64,000 bases of DNA, from the NCBI GenBank assembly GCA_002189035.1, contig NEEC01000008.1, positions 992,001-1,056,000 of the forward strand, given 5' to 3'. The position numbers and the translations under genes are program-made. The DNA comes from Utricularia gibba (taxonomy: Eukaryota > Streptophyta > Magnoliopsida > Lamiales > Lentibulariaceae). Positions 22,101 to 35,849 of this stretch are shown here, piece after piece (position 1 is the stretch's first letter; the number at the start of each line of letters is the position of its first letter). The notes beneath the pieces are model-generated. The model was not told where the DNA came from and ran no database searches. It was given only the letters and a program-made list of their open reading frames with translations.

Positions 22101-22842
22101 CTCCCTCTGATCTGATCATCATCCCCGTCTTCCTTCATGGGTATTCGTGTCCGGTTGATTCCTCCAGACCCGCAATCCCAATTCTTATCGCCCCCTCTCC
22201 AGTAACTCTACATTATTACCGTGGGTAAAACACACGCATTACTGGGTATGGTCAAAGAGATGGGTGCATTATTGTTGGTGCCAGAATAATGATGCCGCCG
22301 GGTCAATGGCGACAATCTCGTCTCGTGGTGTCTGAGCACCGAGCCGACCGGGATCCAGATTGGGGAGGGGGAGGAACACCCAGCCCAGCCCCGGCCTGCC
22401 GGTGGCCATAAAGAAACGGGTGAAAGGGGCGGGGATTATCCCGACAGGAGCACGCCTAACGAAGCGCTGATGGCAAAAGGGAAAGAAGGAAGGGGAAGCA
22501 TTTATTTCGGGTTGTCCGTCTGAGCCCTGCCTGCAATTGCATCCCCCCTAATTGCGATCCCACCCACCCAGCCCCGGCCCTCTTCCCTTTCTGTCGCATA
22601 GCAGCAATTGCGAATTGCAATGCTGGTTAGGGTTACCGGCCCGCAGTGAAGGAAGGTGCGGGCGAGCGAGCAATGCATCATCGGCGCCGTTGAGACTTCA
22701 AAATGGGGCTGCCGGAGATGGATGGATGATGCAGCATTATTGAACATTGGGTCGCCGCCATGCCTTTTGCCTTGGTCGCATTTACTCGATAGCGCCAACA
22801 CTCTACGCTTCTTCCCCCACACCATTTATGAACCCCAGTCTC

Positions 22843-22876
22843 AAATGTAAATGTAAATGTAAATGCAAATGTAAAT
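22843..22876. repeat. (TGTAAA)n hexanucleotide microsatellite
   Basis: Five to six units, one with a T-to-C change. Confidence 0.85.
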
Positions 22877-23341
22877 TAAAGTTACTGTAATGTAAAAAAA
22901 TATTGTTTTTTATAAAAAATTGAGGGGTCATTTTCTCTCTCCTCATCTTGAAACGCAACTGCAAGCACCACAACATGCCTTTTGTTTCCCTCTCCTTTAT
23001 CTCTCTACTCTGTGGACACTGCAGCAACACTGTTTGTATTGTCCCAAGTGCGAGCGTGCGTGCACACGCGGCGCGTGTATGGGTACGACCCGACCCGAAT
23101 GTATGTGTACGGAGGGGGGGGTCAAAGGGGGCGGGGAGGGGGTAAGACCATCGGAATTATGGTGGGGATGGTCCCATAAAGCAATTTCTCTTCTCGGAAT
23201 TAGTGATGTCATTAATTGTCCTTCATGCCTTGGAGTTGCGCTGTGGATGTAATTTTCCTTTTTGGTAACATATTTATGTACCCAGGTCACCTGTCTCTTA
23301 TGTCACAAAAACAGTATACAACACATACACTAATGCAAAAT

Positions 23342-23367
23342 GAACCGAACCGAACCGAACAGAACCG
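23342..23367. repeat. (GAACC)n pentanucleotide microsatellite
   Basis: About five units of GAACC, one interrupted. Confidence 0.8.
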
Positions 23368-23470
23368 GTGGGGTGTCGGTTCAACCGCCAAAACTCCGGT
23401 TTAACCCGGCAATATATTTATTAATTAATGCGTTGTAGTAAAACAATATCAACTCTGCTCCCGATCCATC

Positions 23471-23510
23471 TAATAATAATAATAATAATAATATTGTTAT
23501 TATTATTATT
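23471..23510. repeat. (TAA)n/(TTA)n palindromic microsatellite
   Basis: About seven TAA units followed directly by about five TTA units, so the stretch can fold into a hairpin. Confidence 0.85.
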
Positions 23511-23540
23511 TGTTTAATTGCCAGTGGAGTAAATTGGGGA

Positions 23541-23653
23541 AGCCCAATAATCTGGATATTGGGCCTTTGGAGTAGGAATGTGGGTTGGTCTTGGGCTGAG
23601 GAGTACGGATGGCCCCGAAGAAACTTGGACATCAGAATTAGTCTGATGGGCTT
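23541..23653. promoter_or_regulatory. Site II (TGGGCY) cluster upstream of FAS1
   Basis: AGCCCAAT (23541), ATTGGGCC (23558), TTGGGCT (23591) and ATGGGCTT (23646) occur within 115 bp. Such clusters are typical of cell-cycle and housekeeping promoters in plants. Confidence 0.5.
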
Positions 23654-23674
23654 CTGAGGGCATATGGCAGTGTC

Positions 23675-23683
23675 GGCGCCAAA
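23675..23683. promoter_or_regulatory. E2F-type site GGCGCCAAA upstream of FAS1
   Basis: The reverse complement TTTGGCGCC matches the E2F consensus TTTSSCGC. It lies about 370 bp before the FAS1 ATG. Confidence 0.65.
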
Positions 23684-23715
23684 TGCCTAAAGTTGCAGCG
23701 TATGCTGTTGTTGAT

Positions 23716-23724
23716 GGCGGGAAA
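23716..23724. promoter_or_regulatory. E2F-type site GGCGGGAAA upstream of FAS1
   Basis: The reverse complement TTTCCCGCC is a canonical E2F site, 41 bp from the first one and in the same orientation. FAS1 is a reported E2F target in Arabidopsis. Confidence 0.7.
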
Positions 23725-24049
23725 TGGAAAATGATGCCTTTCGTATTCCCGGTAGTTTTTAGCTTCCGAGAGCCTGATCCACAGTTGTATGAAGGCGGAG
23801 AAGTTTGACCCAGCGACGCCGTGGGTTGGAGGAGGTTATCAAGAAGATCCAAGGGGAAAAATCACTCTTGTTTTTGCGTTTGCTTCTCGAGTTCTGTGGT
23901 GGGTTAGGTTGCCTGTGCTTCATTTCTGATTTCCGTTGCTCTTTCAGTCGTCTACATTCGCGCATTCTTGATTTGAAGATAACCCACTTGCTGATAGTTC
24001 AGCATTGTTGAGTTTTATTGGAGGAAAGATCGGCTTTTTTGCAAGCGAA

Positions 24050-27000
24050 ATGACGGAGGTGGAACCCATGATAATTGAAGTGTCGGAAGATAGTTTCCAT
24101 TCAATCGATACCACTGACAAGGAGAAGAAGAAGCTGCTCAAGAGGAAAAGGGAGCGCAGCCTGAACGCACTAAGCCCTGAGGAAAAGGGTGCTAAAATCT
24201 GTACATTCCAGGATGAAATCAACAGTCTCGTCAAATTTTACAAGGACCTGATATGCGAAAAAATTGAGGGAATGAAGGAGAATGTAGAGACTTCCCCTTC
24301 TTTGAATTGTATCGTTGCACGTTTAATGGAAGAAAGTGAACTTCCATTGTCAAAGATCGTGGATTGGATATTTGAGAAGCTCAAGGGCATGAATGCAAAT
24401 GGCGGCAGTGTTACAATGTCTTCTGTGAAGAGTGTTGTTCTCTCAATTGGGCAGAGGATACGCTATGGCGTTCCTTGTGAAGAAGCTGATATTTTGGAAG
24501 ATGATGCCGAGCGTGCTCTGTGGTGCTGGGAGGTACATCAGATTGATAATTGATGATTAGCTTTGATCCGTTCACATAAGACCTGCTAGTTCATGCATTG
24601 TAGAACCAGTGTCTTATCAGTTTCTTTCATCTGCTTATGTGCCTCAGCTCGCATAATATGTTTCCTGCATAATGTCATTTTCACACGTTGCTTCTCTTCA
24701 TTACAGACAAGAGACTTGAAGTTGCTTCCAAGTTTAGCGCGTGTTTCTGTGAAAGTCCGGCGTACTGTAAGGAAACAGATCCACGAAAGGATATCTGCTG
24801 TTATGGGTATGTCTGGTTCTTCACATCCTCGTGGTGCATTGATACTTTTCATACCTATGGTGACGTTTGATTGTTTCAGTAATGATAAATGCGCTGGAAA
24901 AGGCTGACACCTCTCACACTTCTCAACCTGAGTTGACAAGAGCTGCACAGAAATTGAGTAAAGTTTTAGGCGAGCCTGAAATCCGGTTGCTAATGAGGAA
25001 CCTCTTGCAGAAAACTGAAGCTGATGAGTACGTATTTCTATCAAGTTGGTCATGTTGATGCTCTTTGAAACCATTCTTAGTCAGATGTTCATTATGAAGT
25101 GGTGAGAAGGAAGTGAAAACAGAAGGGAAGCTTTTAATCAAGCAAATGGAGAAGAATAAACGAGAACTGGAGAAAGAAAAAAAGAGGATGGACAAGGAAC
25201 TTCAGAAAGAAAAGATTATAACTGTATGCTTTGTTTTACCATGCAATCAGCTACATATAGTGTAGCATTGTGTTAAATTGTACTTCAGCTTACTTGAAGT
25301 TTTTTAATATATAAAGTCTTTGACTTCTCACTTTCATTTGATGCAGGAAAAGGAGCTAAAGAGATTGCAGGATGAGGCTGAAAAAGAAGAAAGACGACGT
25401 GAGAAAGAAGAAAACATCATGCAGAAACAGCTGAAAAAACAGAGAGAAGAGTCTGAGAAACAACAAAAACGCAGAGAGAAAGAAGAAGCTATCTCAAGAA
25501 AGCAGCTTGATCTCAAAAAGCAAGCCTCGGTCATGGAAAGGTTTCTAAAAAGAAAAAGAACTGATTCAGCTTCTCCGGATGCGGATCATATGAAAAGCGC
25601 CCAATCTGAACCATCTTCAGAGACGAGTGAAAAAATAGCTGGACCAGTTACTGTTGCAATGGACACTCTTCTGGCTAAAAGAGGTCAAGTTCAGTCAGAA
25701 GATCTATGGAAGTAAGCTCTTGCTTTTGCGGCTTTCTACGCGTAGGTGTCAGTAAATATATTAATCATTCTCTTTTGTAGATCGCATTTGAGTGCTTGGC
25801 ACTCCTTAAGAAGACATTGCACCAGAAAAGCACGCTGGGGCCTCCGACAGAGGCCCAAGACTGAGCTTGTGAAGGAACTCAAGCTCTCTACTTACAAAGA
25901 GCCAACTCCTAATGATGGCTTAGCCATAGACAAGATTTTGGATGGATGGGCTGATCTCGGTTCAGTTGATAGTTTATCTTCAATGGACGACGCCAATAAC
26001 ACCCCTTGTAGTAAAAAGAAAAGATTTCTGGCCAAGCAGTTGCTGCAATTCGACAAGAGTAATCGGCCTGCATTTTATGGTATTTGGCGGCAAAAAAGGT
26101 GAGCATTTCTACTGGTGAGGAAATTCTGCAGTGCTATACGAATTGTTATTCTGATTATGCTTCACCTTATGTTCAGTCAAACCGTTGGTGCGCGTCATCC
26201 ACTTGTTAAAGACCCAGATATAGACTACGAAATAGATAGTGATGAGGAATGGGAAGAGGTAGAAAATCTCTTTCTATATATAATGCCACCCATTCATTTC
26301 TGATGCTAAATAACTTGTTCATGCAGGATGAACCAGGTGAAAGTCTATCAGATTGTGATGATGACGAAGATGGGAGTGCGGAAGAAAATACAGAAGAGGA
26401 ATCTGAAAGTGATGATGGATATATCGTCCCTCATGGATATCTCTCAGAAGATGAGGTAGTTGCTTTGTACTACGGCATTACAATGTGTAACTTGGTGACA
26501 TGAATCTTGTGGTTCTTCAAGGCTCACTTTTTTTTTTTTTTTGAATCCTTCAAGTATGAAAATGCTCTTAGTTCTTCTTAATTCTCAGAGAACTGCGCTC
26601 AGATAGTGCACATAACAGTTTTTAATTTATTCTTTATGCGATCACAGGGTGTGAAAGATACTGAGGATGGAGATGATTCAATTCGGGTAGAAAGCAATAT
26701 GCCAAGTCCAATGATTGAACAGATCAGTGACCTGCTACGACAACAGAAATATCTTAGTAATTTGACTGAGCATGCCCTGAAAAAAAATCAGGCATTGTTC
26801 ATCTTGAATCTTAACCATGAAAAAACCACACTGTTGCCTGCTGATGAGCTACTTGGTAAGGAGAAGCTTGAAAGAATGTGCCTCCAAGCACTCTCCATCC
26901 GCCCATTTTGTGGTACCGGTAATGCAGATATATCAGTACCTGAGGAAATGATGGATGACTTCCAATCTTGTAGCTCGCAGAGCACCCCACGTCTTGCATC

Positions 27001-27636
27001 TGCTACCGCTATTCTGGATTCCAGCATACCCAAGATTGTAAGCGAGTGAAGTTACTGCAGACCATTGCTCAGTTTGTGGTATCTTCTATATGTTGTCATG
27101 GTTTCTGTTGTTTGATTCTTAGGTATCGGTCATTGAGTCATGCCCACATAGTATTGTTAGGATAGTGGAGTTGCTGCAAACCGAATTCCCCAGTATCGCT
27201 AAATCCCAGTTGAGGAATAAAGTGCGGGAAGTGTCTGAGTTCGTTGATAACCGTTGGCAGGTACTTGTTCTCCTTTTGCTATGCTCTGGAACTCAATGCT
27301 GTTGGATAATATCTGATTCATCTGTGATGAACGCGTTTCAGGTCAAGACAGAAATCACTGCAACATCAATTTCACCAGGTACACAAGATGCTTTCATCTT
27401 GATTTGTTTTGATTTCCAAATGAATAGCACTCTTTAGGATTCATTTGTGAAAATGTACAGAAAACTTCAAGGGAAAGGCAAAGAGCATGTCTACCTTTTT
27501 GAAAAGATGCGTGCCGCCATCGGCCGAACTCCCTGAAACATCTCCTCTTCAACCATCAAAGAATGATGAAGCATTCATGCACAAGCAAGATGTACCACAG
27601 CTGTTATTTTCGAATGATCACCATAACTCGGAATGA
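24050..27636 (+). CDS. FAS1: FASCIATA1, large subunit of chromatin assembly factor 1
   Basis: FAS1 is the p150-type subunit of CAF-1, which deposits H3-H4 on newly replicated DNA in the nucleus. Twelve exons join in frame: 24050-24532, 24707-24806, 24880-25027, 25100-25223, 25347-25711, 25781-26098, 26177-26258, 26327-26455, 26648-27037, 27123-27260, 27342-27378 and 27461-27636 (829 residues; Arabidopsis FAS1 is 815). The order is: basic N-terminus (KKKLLKRKRER), long Lys/Glu/Arg helix in exons 4-5 (LEKEKKRMDKEL, EAEKEERRREKEEN, QASVMERFLKRKR), then the conserved KSNRPAFYGIWRQKR, an acidic stretch (DPDIDYEIDSDEEWEE, SDCDDDEDG), HGYLSEDE, and a C-terminal helical part. An ATG at 24005 is an alternative start. 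Exon 4 rests on the acceptor TTATGAAG|T, the least certain junction. Confidence 0.95.
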
Positions 27637-28069
27637 TCTCTTTCTACATATTAGGAGGCAATAGTGTTCCATTTCATTCGGAGGTTTCTTTCAGTTGGGA
27701 TACCTGGTAAAATGTAAATGCGTGGACAGCAGTGGCTGGGGAGCTTTTCCTGAGTAGAAATGGAAACTTTGTAATCCTGATTTGAAACACGATGAATGCA
27801 CTATAGAATTAGCATTTCAGCTACTATGCTTGTTTATTCCCAATGCCACAGGCATACAGGGGTAAAAATCGAGTAACATGATCCAGCAGTTACAGTTTCT
27901 TAGCTTGTAGATTTAAAGATCTTAGTAGGAACTCAAAATGCAATAGCTTTTGGGGCTCGATCACTGCCCTATAGGATAAGCATTTCAGCTTTTAAGTACT
28001 GTGCTTGGTTGCTCCTGGTGCCACAGGCAAGTAAAAATCTGGTCTCATGTTTCAGCACTTAACAGTTTC
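27637..28069. other. Spacer between convergent FAS1 and reductase genes
   Basis: 3' UTRs of both genes. A diverged direct repeat is visible: TTAGCATTTCAGCT...GTGC near 27810 and AAGCATTTCAGCTTTTAAGT near 27978, each followed by a GCCACAGGC motif. Confidence 0.55.
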
Positions 28070-29623
<1,554 letters not shown>

Positions 29624-30463
29624 TTCGCTTCCCAACACTCAGCAACAAATTCAGTAAAATAGAAACCCAGCTCCTGTTCAGAACACCCAAGATGCGTAAG
29701 CAGCGTGCAGCCACAAGAAACGAAGATCCACCCAACTACCGTTACCGTACCACGAGTACACAACCAACAATTCCCGAGAATCCAAGCTGGTTTCTTTTTA
29801 ACGTCGGCACCCACAACACCCTGTTTTTCTCCAAGTGTCGGCGCAGGAGGTGACACTTGGATAGATTGTGTCCATTTACTGTGTAGATTCGTAATTTAAA
29901 AAATTATAGGTGAAGGATAATTTTAATTTCATATTATTTAAAGTATATTCAATTATTTTAAACATACTAAAATAAAAAAAATATTCATACCAATTATCAT
30001 GCTTTTTAAAATAACAGTTAAAAGAAAACATTTTTTTCGGAGGAAATAGTAAATTAACTATATTCAATATAATTAATATATGATATAAAAAATTATTAAT
30101 ATATTACTATTATTTTTCATCAAAAATTTTATAATTAACATGTACTATTTTTGATACTGCATCCAAAAAAACTATCATTTTTACTTTGGGCAGCATGATT
30201 TAAAGGGAGGATGGTTCCAGCATCTGACTATGGATACATGCTTCAATATCAATCATCGTCTTCCTCACCACCACAACCACAAGGCAGAAAGGGAACACAA
30301 CAAAAAAAATGCTGAAAAATACATCTTTGACAGTCAAGTTGTGCAAAAGCTGATGATGAATGAGTTGAGTGTCTTGTCTTACCTCTGGAACTGTCCGACA
30401 GTTTATTGTTCTTGCAACAACTGCAGCTTGTCCAAGAACATCTGAGTGTGTGTCTACCGTTGG
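29624..30463. other. Spacer between reductase and apyrase
   Basis: Reductase promoter and leader, an AT-rich middle (29880-30190), then the apyrase 3' UTR. Nothing else is recognised. Confidence 0.6.
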
Positions 30464-32880
30464 CTAATTGGATGATACAGCCTCGATGGCGCTGCCCAAA
30501 GGCCATGCAGCCTCCACTTCGTGGTTCCCATATTTGACCCTTTTCACCAGTGTGATCTCTTGCCATGGATCAAGGCCTGGGAGCACCAGAGTTGATGGAA
30601 TGAGCCGGCTGAGTATGTTTGGAAAGGGAAGTTGTGGCTACGTACCAAAACCATCAACGAGGAGGGTGAATTGGTAGACCAGGTCCATGCATAAGTATGG
30701 AAGGTTGTCTGGTTCTACATGGGGATATGCAGATTTGCCTTCCGAAATGGTTGTTTGACAGGCACGTTTGGCTGCATCCTCGAAATCGGCAGGGTGGACT
30801 TTGGCAACAGATAGACTGGGATGAACGAAGCCAGCCTGAAGTGGAAATCATACAAGTTATGTGTCTGCAACATGGGAGTTTTGCTTTTCAGGAATATTAC
30901 TTACCTCTGCAGCTCTGTCAAAGAAGAAGGAAGCAACGAAAAGGTTCTTCTGGCCATCTCCTCCACCACCATTCCACACACCTCCAAAAGTACATTTCAT
31001 GTGGGTGCATGCTGATTCATTGATTTTCAGAGCCCTTGTCGCTGCTTCTCTACATTTTTGGAGGCTAGCACCTGATGGCAAAGCTGAGACTTTGAAAACA
31101 TCTTGGCCGTATCTGTAAGAACCTTGATGACAAAAGATATTAGTCAGAACATTTAACTTCAAAAATTGCAGAGAAATATACCTCTACCATAGGGGAATTG
31201 AACAAAAAGGTGAAAGCAATTTTCAACAACCTAGGGGCTGAAAAACTTCCAAATCTTAAGGATGAGAAATGAAGCAGTTTAGAATAAATACATTATGCAT
31301 ACCATCATAGCCTGCCAGTATACATGGATTGCCAACATCTTTGCTAGTTTTTAAAATCTCAGCTCGAGCAGCCAATAAACCATAATGCAGGTAACTGTAA
31401 TCGACAAACATAATACAACATAAAAAGGGAGAATATATGATGCTCATACAGAAGGGCATCACATTAGCTTTGCACAAATTATTGAAATTGCTCATAAATG
31501 CTGAAACCTCGTGCTACCTATGAACGTAAAGATGATAATTGGTTCCCATAAGATGCATTTTCTGCACATAAGATTCCTCTGCACCACTTGACTTTGGAGC
31601 TTTTGCCGCATCTGACTCGGAGATAGCATAAGCCATTTGAACTGAACCACCCCCAAGATCAACCACTCCAACAGTGTTCACGTATGCTTTGCCCAAATTT
31701 CTAAGCAGATAATTAATTGTCACCTGCAAAGATGCAAGTTATAAGAATTAAATGAAGTCGATGACTAACCCTTCATGTATCAGACTACGAACAAGCATGT
31801 GAAAAATATTAGCTTACCCACTGATAAGCACCTTCCTGATTACCATCCAAAACTGTGACCCCATCAGGCGACGACCTCAGCTTGCTTTTGCTCTTCAAAT
31901 ATTGCCTCACCTTTGAGTATAGAGAAAATTTAGATTGAAAAATCGAGTTGCAAAAGGAGTGCAATTCTTTAAGTCATTACAGCATCAAGGATCCTGTCGG
32001 ATGCACCACCTTGCAATTGCCTTAAGCCAGCAGTAGCCTGCCAAAAATCAGAATTTAAATCATATTGTACAGAAAGGAGGCCTCTTTTCCATGTAAAAAG
32101 AATACCTACCCCAACTTTGACCGGCGTCATGGATCGCAGGTCTACGGGAACCACAGCTTCTGCTTTTTCAAGAAGAGGAGAAAGAGAATTCGCAGCAGCC
32201 TCAGGGTTTTCTGCGTATCGGCTCAGACCGGGTTTCGTCTGCAAACCGAAAGATTCATCATCTAAGGCATTACATCGTTTTGAAATCATTATGCAAAAGA
32301 GGAACACATCCGGCTACTGCAATCCTTAAGTTTACTCCAGCCAAGAGGACGGAATCGGAAAATGGAGGCACTGAAGTGCAAGAACACAAAACATAGAGAG
32401 TCAACAGATTCGTTTACACTGGGATCGAAATTTCTCACTACAACTGGGAAATCCATATCAGTGCCATACTGCTCAGCAGCTGTACGGTTGTTTTTTATTC
32501 AAAGTAAATACAGTAGTTAACCAATCAAACCACAAGCAGCAGATCGCGGATGGCCAACATACAATCCAATAAACAAATCATACCTGTAGAAAAAGCTCGA
32601 GATCCTGACCCATGGGAACAAGATCGAGTTTCCAGTTGAAGCAAAAAACATGAACCCTACTTCCAGAACTACCCGCATCGAAGATAACCGCGTACCGCAT
32701 ACCCGAAAATCCCGGCGACAGACGACGACTCAATTCGGAGTGAAAACCCGCTGGCATGAGAAAAAGCACGGTGGATATGAGCAGGAGCGGAACAAAGACC
32801 AACATTATGACACCACGCCATTTCTTGAACTTTTCGGGGAACGACTCTTGCGGGCGATTCCGCTTCAGAGTCTTCTCCAT
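30464..32880 (-). CDS. Apyrase (GDA1/CD39 nucleoside triphosphate diphosphohydrolase)
   Basis: Hydrolyses NTPs and NDPs; plant APY1/APY2-type enzymes act in the Golgi or the extracellular space. Nine exons on the minus strand: 32584-32880, 32110-32238, 31981-32037, 31818-31910, 31518-31723, 31303-31394, 30905-31122, 30646-30835 and 30464-30576 (464 residues). A basic cytosolic tail ([19 protein letters not shown]) precedes a signal-anchor helix at residues about 24-43. Apyrase conserved regions in order: [15 protein letters not shown] (ACR1), [14 protein letters not shown] (ACR2), [11 protein letters not shown] (ACR3), [15 protein letters not shown] (ACR4) and [13 protein letters not shown] at the end (ACR5). 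[15 protein letters not shown] and [21 protein letters not shown] are typical plant stretches. It lies in tandem, same strand, downstream of pyruvate kinase. Confidence 0.95.
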
Positions 32881-33730
32881 CTGCCCCTGCTGCTTCGCCT
32901 CCGAAAGCTCCGTGGCCGATGGAGATCGGTACCTGATCTGTACGTTTCCACCGACCGGCTTCAGTGGCGGCGCTTCTTCTACGTGCTCCAGCTCTTCCGA
33001 TCGTCTTTTCCCCTCCGATCACCCCTCAGTAATTTACCAACAAATAAATTGACCTCCACTGCACACAAACAAACAACCCAAAAATGAAACCTTTGACACT
33101 CTGGGTCACAAAAGTAAATCATATATAGTTTATTGTACCCACGATTAAAAACCAATATTACAAACACACCCCAACCTTTGTTACAATTTACTAAGTATGC
33201 TCGTTTATTATTCGAAAATTCCCACAAAGTTTCTTAAATTGACATTCTGATCCAATTTCTACTTTCGCCTTCACAAATTGGGCCAATAGCCAAATAACCG
33301 AAATTATCAGAAGTCAATGGGTTAGGCGCAGGGGCGGGGAAGCCCAAAACGACGCCGCATGGAGACAAATCTGGCAAAATGCTCTCTCTACTCACCTCCG
33401 GTGCATATTCCACATTCCGGCGGTGTCAAACGCCGCCATAGCCACCGCCGCCACACAGGTTTCACGGGGAACCATAAAGTTTCCTTACAGAGGTGTTTTC
33501 AGCGAATGGTAATGCGCGGGAGACACTGAAACAAGCAGTAATTTTGATGGAAGAAAACAAGTCAGGAGCAGGGCTGTCTCTGCGCTGCAATCCATCAAAA
33601 ACATACCAAATCAACTGGCACAAAAAGGTAACTGTAATATCAAGGTCACCCCAACTGAGGCCTGATAGTTATGGAATAAAGAAGCTGCACTTTTCCTCAG
33701 CAGCAGCATTGATGATGGCATCGATCATAT
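32881..33730. other. Apyrase promoter and pyruvate kinase 3' flank
   Basis: Short frames such as 33493-33753 have no family resemblance and overlap the expected 3' UTR of pyruvate kinase. A GCC-rich patch near 33420-33460 is unexplained. Confidence 0.5.
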
Positions 33731-35534
33731 TCACTTCACAGTCACGATCTTGATGATGGACGCGGTGCCAATTCTGTGTATGGCCACCACTGCATCACCT
33801 GCCTTGCAAAGTCCCTTTGTCTTGGCATGCTGAAGAGCAAACTCTAGAGCTTCTTCTGTCGACTCCTCGTGGGAGGCTCTGGCTGAGCCGGCGCAGAGAA
33901 CCGGGATCAGCCCTCTGAATATGAGACTGTGCCTGGCTGGGGACTCATCGCTGCAAGACCAGTCAAATGAATCCGACTTGATTTCGGGAACAACCACGGA
34001 GAGAATGGGGAGTCCAGGCCTGTATTTAGCCACCAGTTTAGCAGTGCTTCCACCCCTTGTGAGGACTAGGATAAGAGCAGCCTTGGCAGAGTTGGCTGTT
34101 CGGACAGCAGAGGAAGCCAGACTTTCAAGTGGGCTCATTGGCACAGGTGCGTTTATCATTATCCGCTTGAAAACATCACCGTAGTCGATGGTACTTTCAG
34201 CCTCCATACAGATCTTTGCCATCGTGCGGACTGCGAGCTCAGGATAAGCTCCTGCCGCTGTTTCCCCACTGAGCATAACACAGTCTGTTCCATCGAGAAC
34301 GGCATTCGCAACATCTGTAGCTTCTGCTCGAGTTGGCCTGGGAGACTTGATCATGGACTCCAACATCTGTGTTGCAGTGACCACAGGCTTTCCTTGGATG
34401 TTACACTTGTATATCATCACCTTCTGAGCTAAGAATATCTTCTCAATAGGGATTTCCATTCCCAGATCACCTCGAGCAACCATGAAGGCGTCAGAGTTAG
34501 CTAAAATATCATCAAAATTTGCCACACCTTCTTGATTTTCAACCTGTCAATCGAATAGCCAAGCAACAAAAGGGATATGACTTAGCAGTGCTAATATGCA
34601 AAGCAGCCAAGACACCATACACACATCAGTCCCATGCCGGTCTCCATATTGAGGATCTCGATATGACTAAGGGACAGTTGAAACTAACCTTTGACATAAG
34701 AAGAATGTTCTTAGCATGTGTGCCCAGCACCTTCCGAACTTGCACCAAGTCCGAACCTTTCCTAACAAAGGATAGAGCAATCATGTCGATTTTATTAGGA
34801 ACTCCCCACTTCAAGATATCTTCCTTGTCTTTTTCAGTCAATGTAGGGAGATCAACCACAACCCCGGGAAGATTGACATTCTTTCTCTCCCCAAGAACTG
34901 CTGTGTTCTCACACCTGCATCTTACCAGACCTTTTTCCTTGTCACATTCCAAGACCTTGAAAGAGATTGTGCCATCAGCACAAAGAATAACACTCCCAGG
35001 TTTCACATCCTCAGGCAACTTCTTGTAACTCATGCAGATCATGTTAGTATCGCCCTTGATGGAGTAATCGGTGGATATCATGATCTCATTCCCTTGTTTC
35101 AACTGAATCGGTTTCGCATCCTTCAAGAAACCAGTTCTAATCTCCGGACCCTGAGACAAAAACAATAGACACGGCGATGATCTAAAATAAGAACCCACTG
35201 TCACCATCAACAACCAAAAAAAATACCCAAAAAAAGCAAATCTAGAAAAGGAAAAACGACACAGATCGGAGGAAATCGAAAAGGGGAAAGGAGATATTGC
35301 CTTCGTATCAAGCATGACGGCGCAAAGTATTCCGGTATTCTCCATCGCGCGGCGGAGATTATCAAGGGTTTCCTGGTGGTACTCGTGCGAACCATGGGAG
35401 AAATTGAATCTTGCCACGTTCATACCAGCGCGAAGAAGCTTCTCCGCCATGGGGACAGAGCGCGACGCTGGACCCAGCGTGCACACGATCTTCGTCTTAG
35501 GGCGGAGCTGGATGAAGGCATCGTGATTCTCCAT
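33731..35534 (-). CDS. Cytosolic pyruvate kinase
   Basis: Catalyses PEP + ADP to pyruvate + ATP, the last step of glycolysis, in the cytosol. Three exons on the minus strand: 35301-35534, 34689-35150 and 33731-34543 (502 residues; cytosolic isoforms are about 510). Motifs: TKIVCTLGPASRSV, MNVARFNFSHGSHEYH (active-site Arg and Asn), VMLDTKGPEIRTGFL, GVVVDLPTLTEKDKEDIL, DMIALSFVRKGSDL, MVARGDLGMEIP, GKPVVTATQMLESMI (catalytic Lys/Thr region), RPTRAEATDVANAVLDGTD and VMLSGETAAGAYP; the end is SIIKIVTVK. No transit peptide is present. Intron 1 starts with GC instead of GT; it is 150 nt long and has no in-frame stop. Site II motifs cluster upstream. Confidence 0.95.
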
Positions 35535-35771
35535 ATCGCTCCAAAGATGCGAAACTGCCGATCCTTCTCCTACGATGGTGAGTGAATAAACGTAAGCCTC
35601 CCGTCCACGCCCCACGCACGTATCTATATATATGCGATATTCTTGAAAAGTATCTTCCGGTCCCCCGGCGTCCGGCTTCAAAAAACAAGCTATGGGCCGT
35701 GCCGTTGTTTAACCACTAGGGCGCCACCGTTTTCCCCTCCTCCGTACCATTTTCTAGAACCCATTTAACAA

Positions 35772-35841
35772 GGCCCAAATAAACCATTACCCGGCCCATG
35801 GACCTCCTGCAGTCCTCTTATTGGGCCCACTTTTCAGCCCA
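35772..35841. promoter_or_regulatory. Site II (GGCCCA) cluster in the pyruvate kinase promoter
   Basis: GGCCCA at 35772 and 35793, TGGGCCCA at 35822 and AGCCCA at 35836 lie about 240-310 bp upstream of the start codon. Confidence 0.5.
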
Positions 35842-35849
35842 TATAATGA

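Larger units (their letters stand above)
22100..23400. other. GC-richer non-coding stretch of unknown role
   Basis: Composition rises sharply in G and C, with purine/pyrimidine-skewed blocks (a G-rich run near 23105-23145). Many short frames exist on both strands but none is extended by splice sites or resembles a family I know. It could be a non-coding transcript, regulatory DNA or a decayed insert. Confidence 0.4.

Noticed and set aside
22502-22825. 107-codon minus frame in the GC-richer stretch
   Set aside because: GC-rich sequence lowers stop frequency; overlapping frames on both strands are equally long and none resembles a family.
27640-28060. Possible small gene between FAS1 and the reductase
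   Set aside because: Only a diverged direct repeat and 3' UTR-like sequence are visible.
33493-33753. 86-codon plus frame at the pyruvate kinase 3' end
   Set aside because: Antisense to the expected 3' UTR and the last codons of pyruvate kinase; no recognisable motif.
34626-35681. 351-codon minus frame through pyruvate kinase intron 1
   Set aside because: It arises only because the 150-nt GC-AG intron has no stop. The conserved LDTK-GPEIRTG junction shows that the intron is normally removed.
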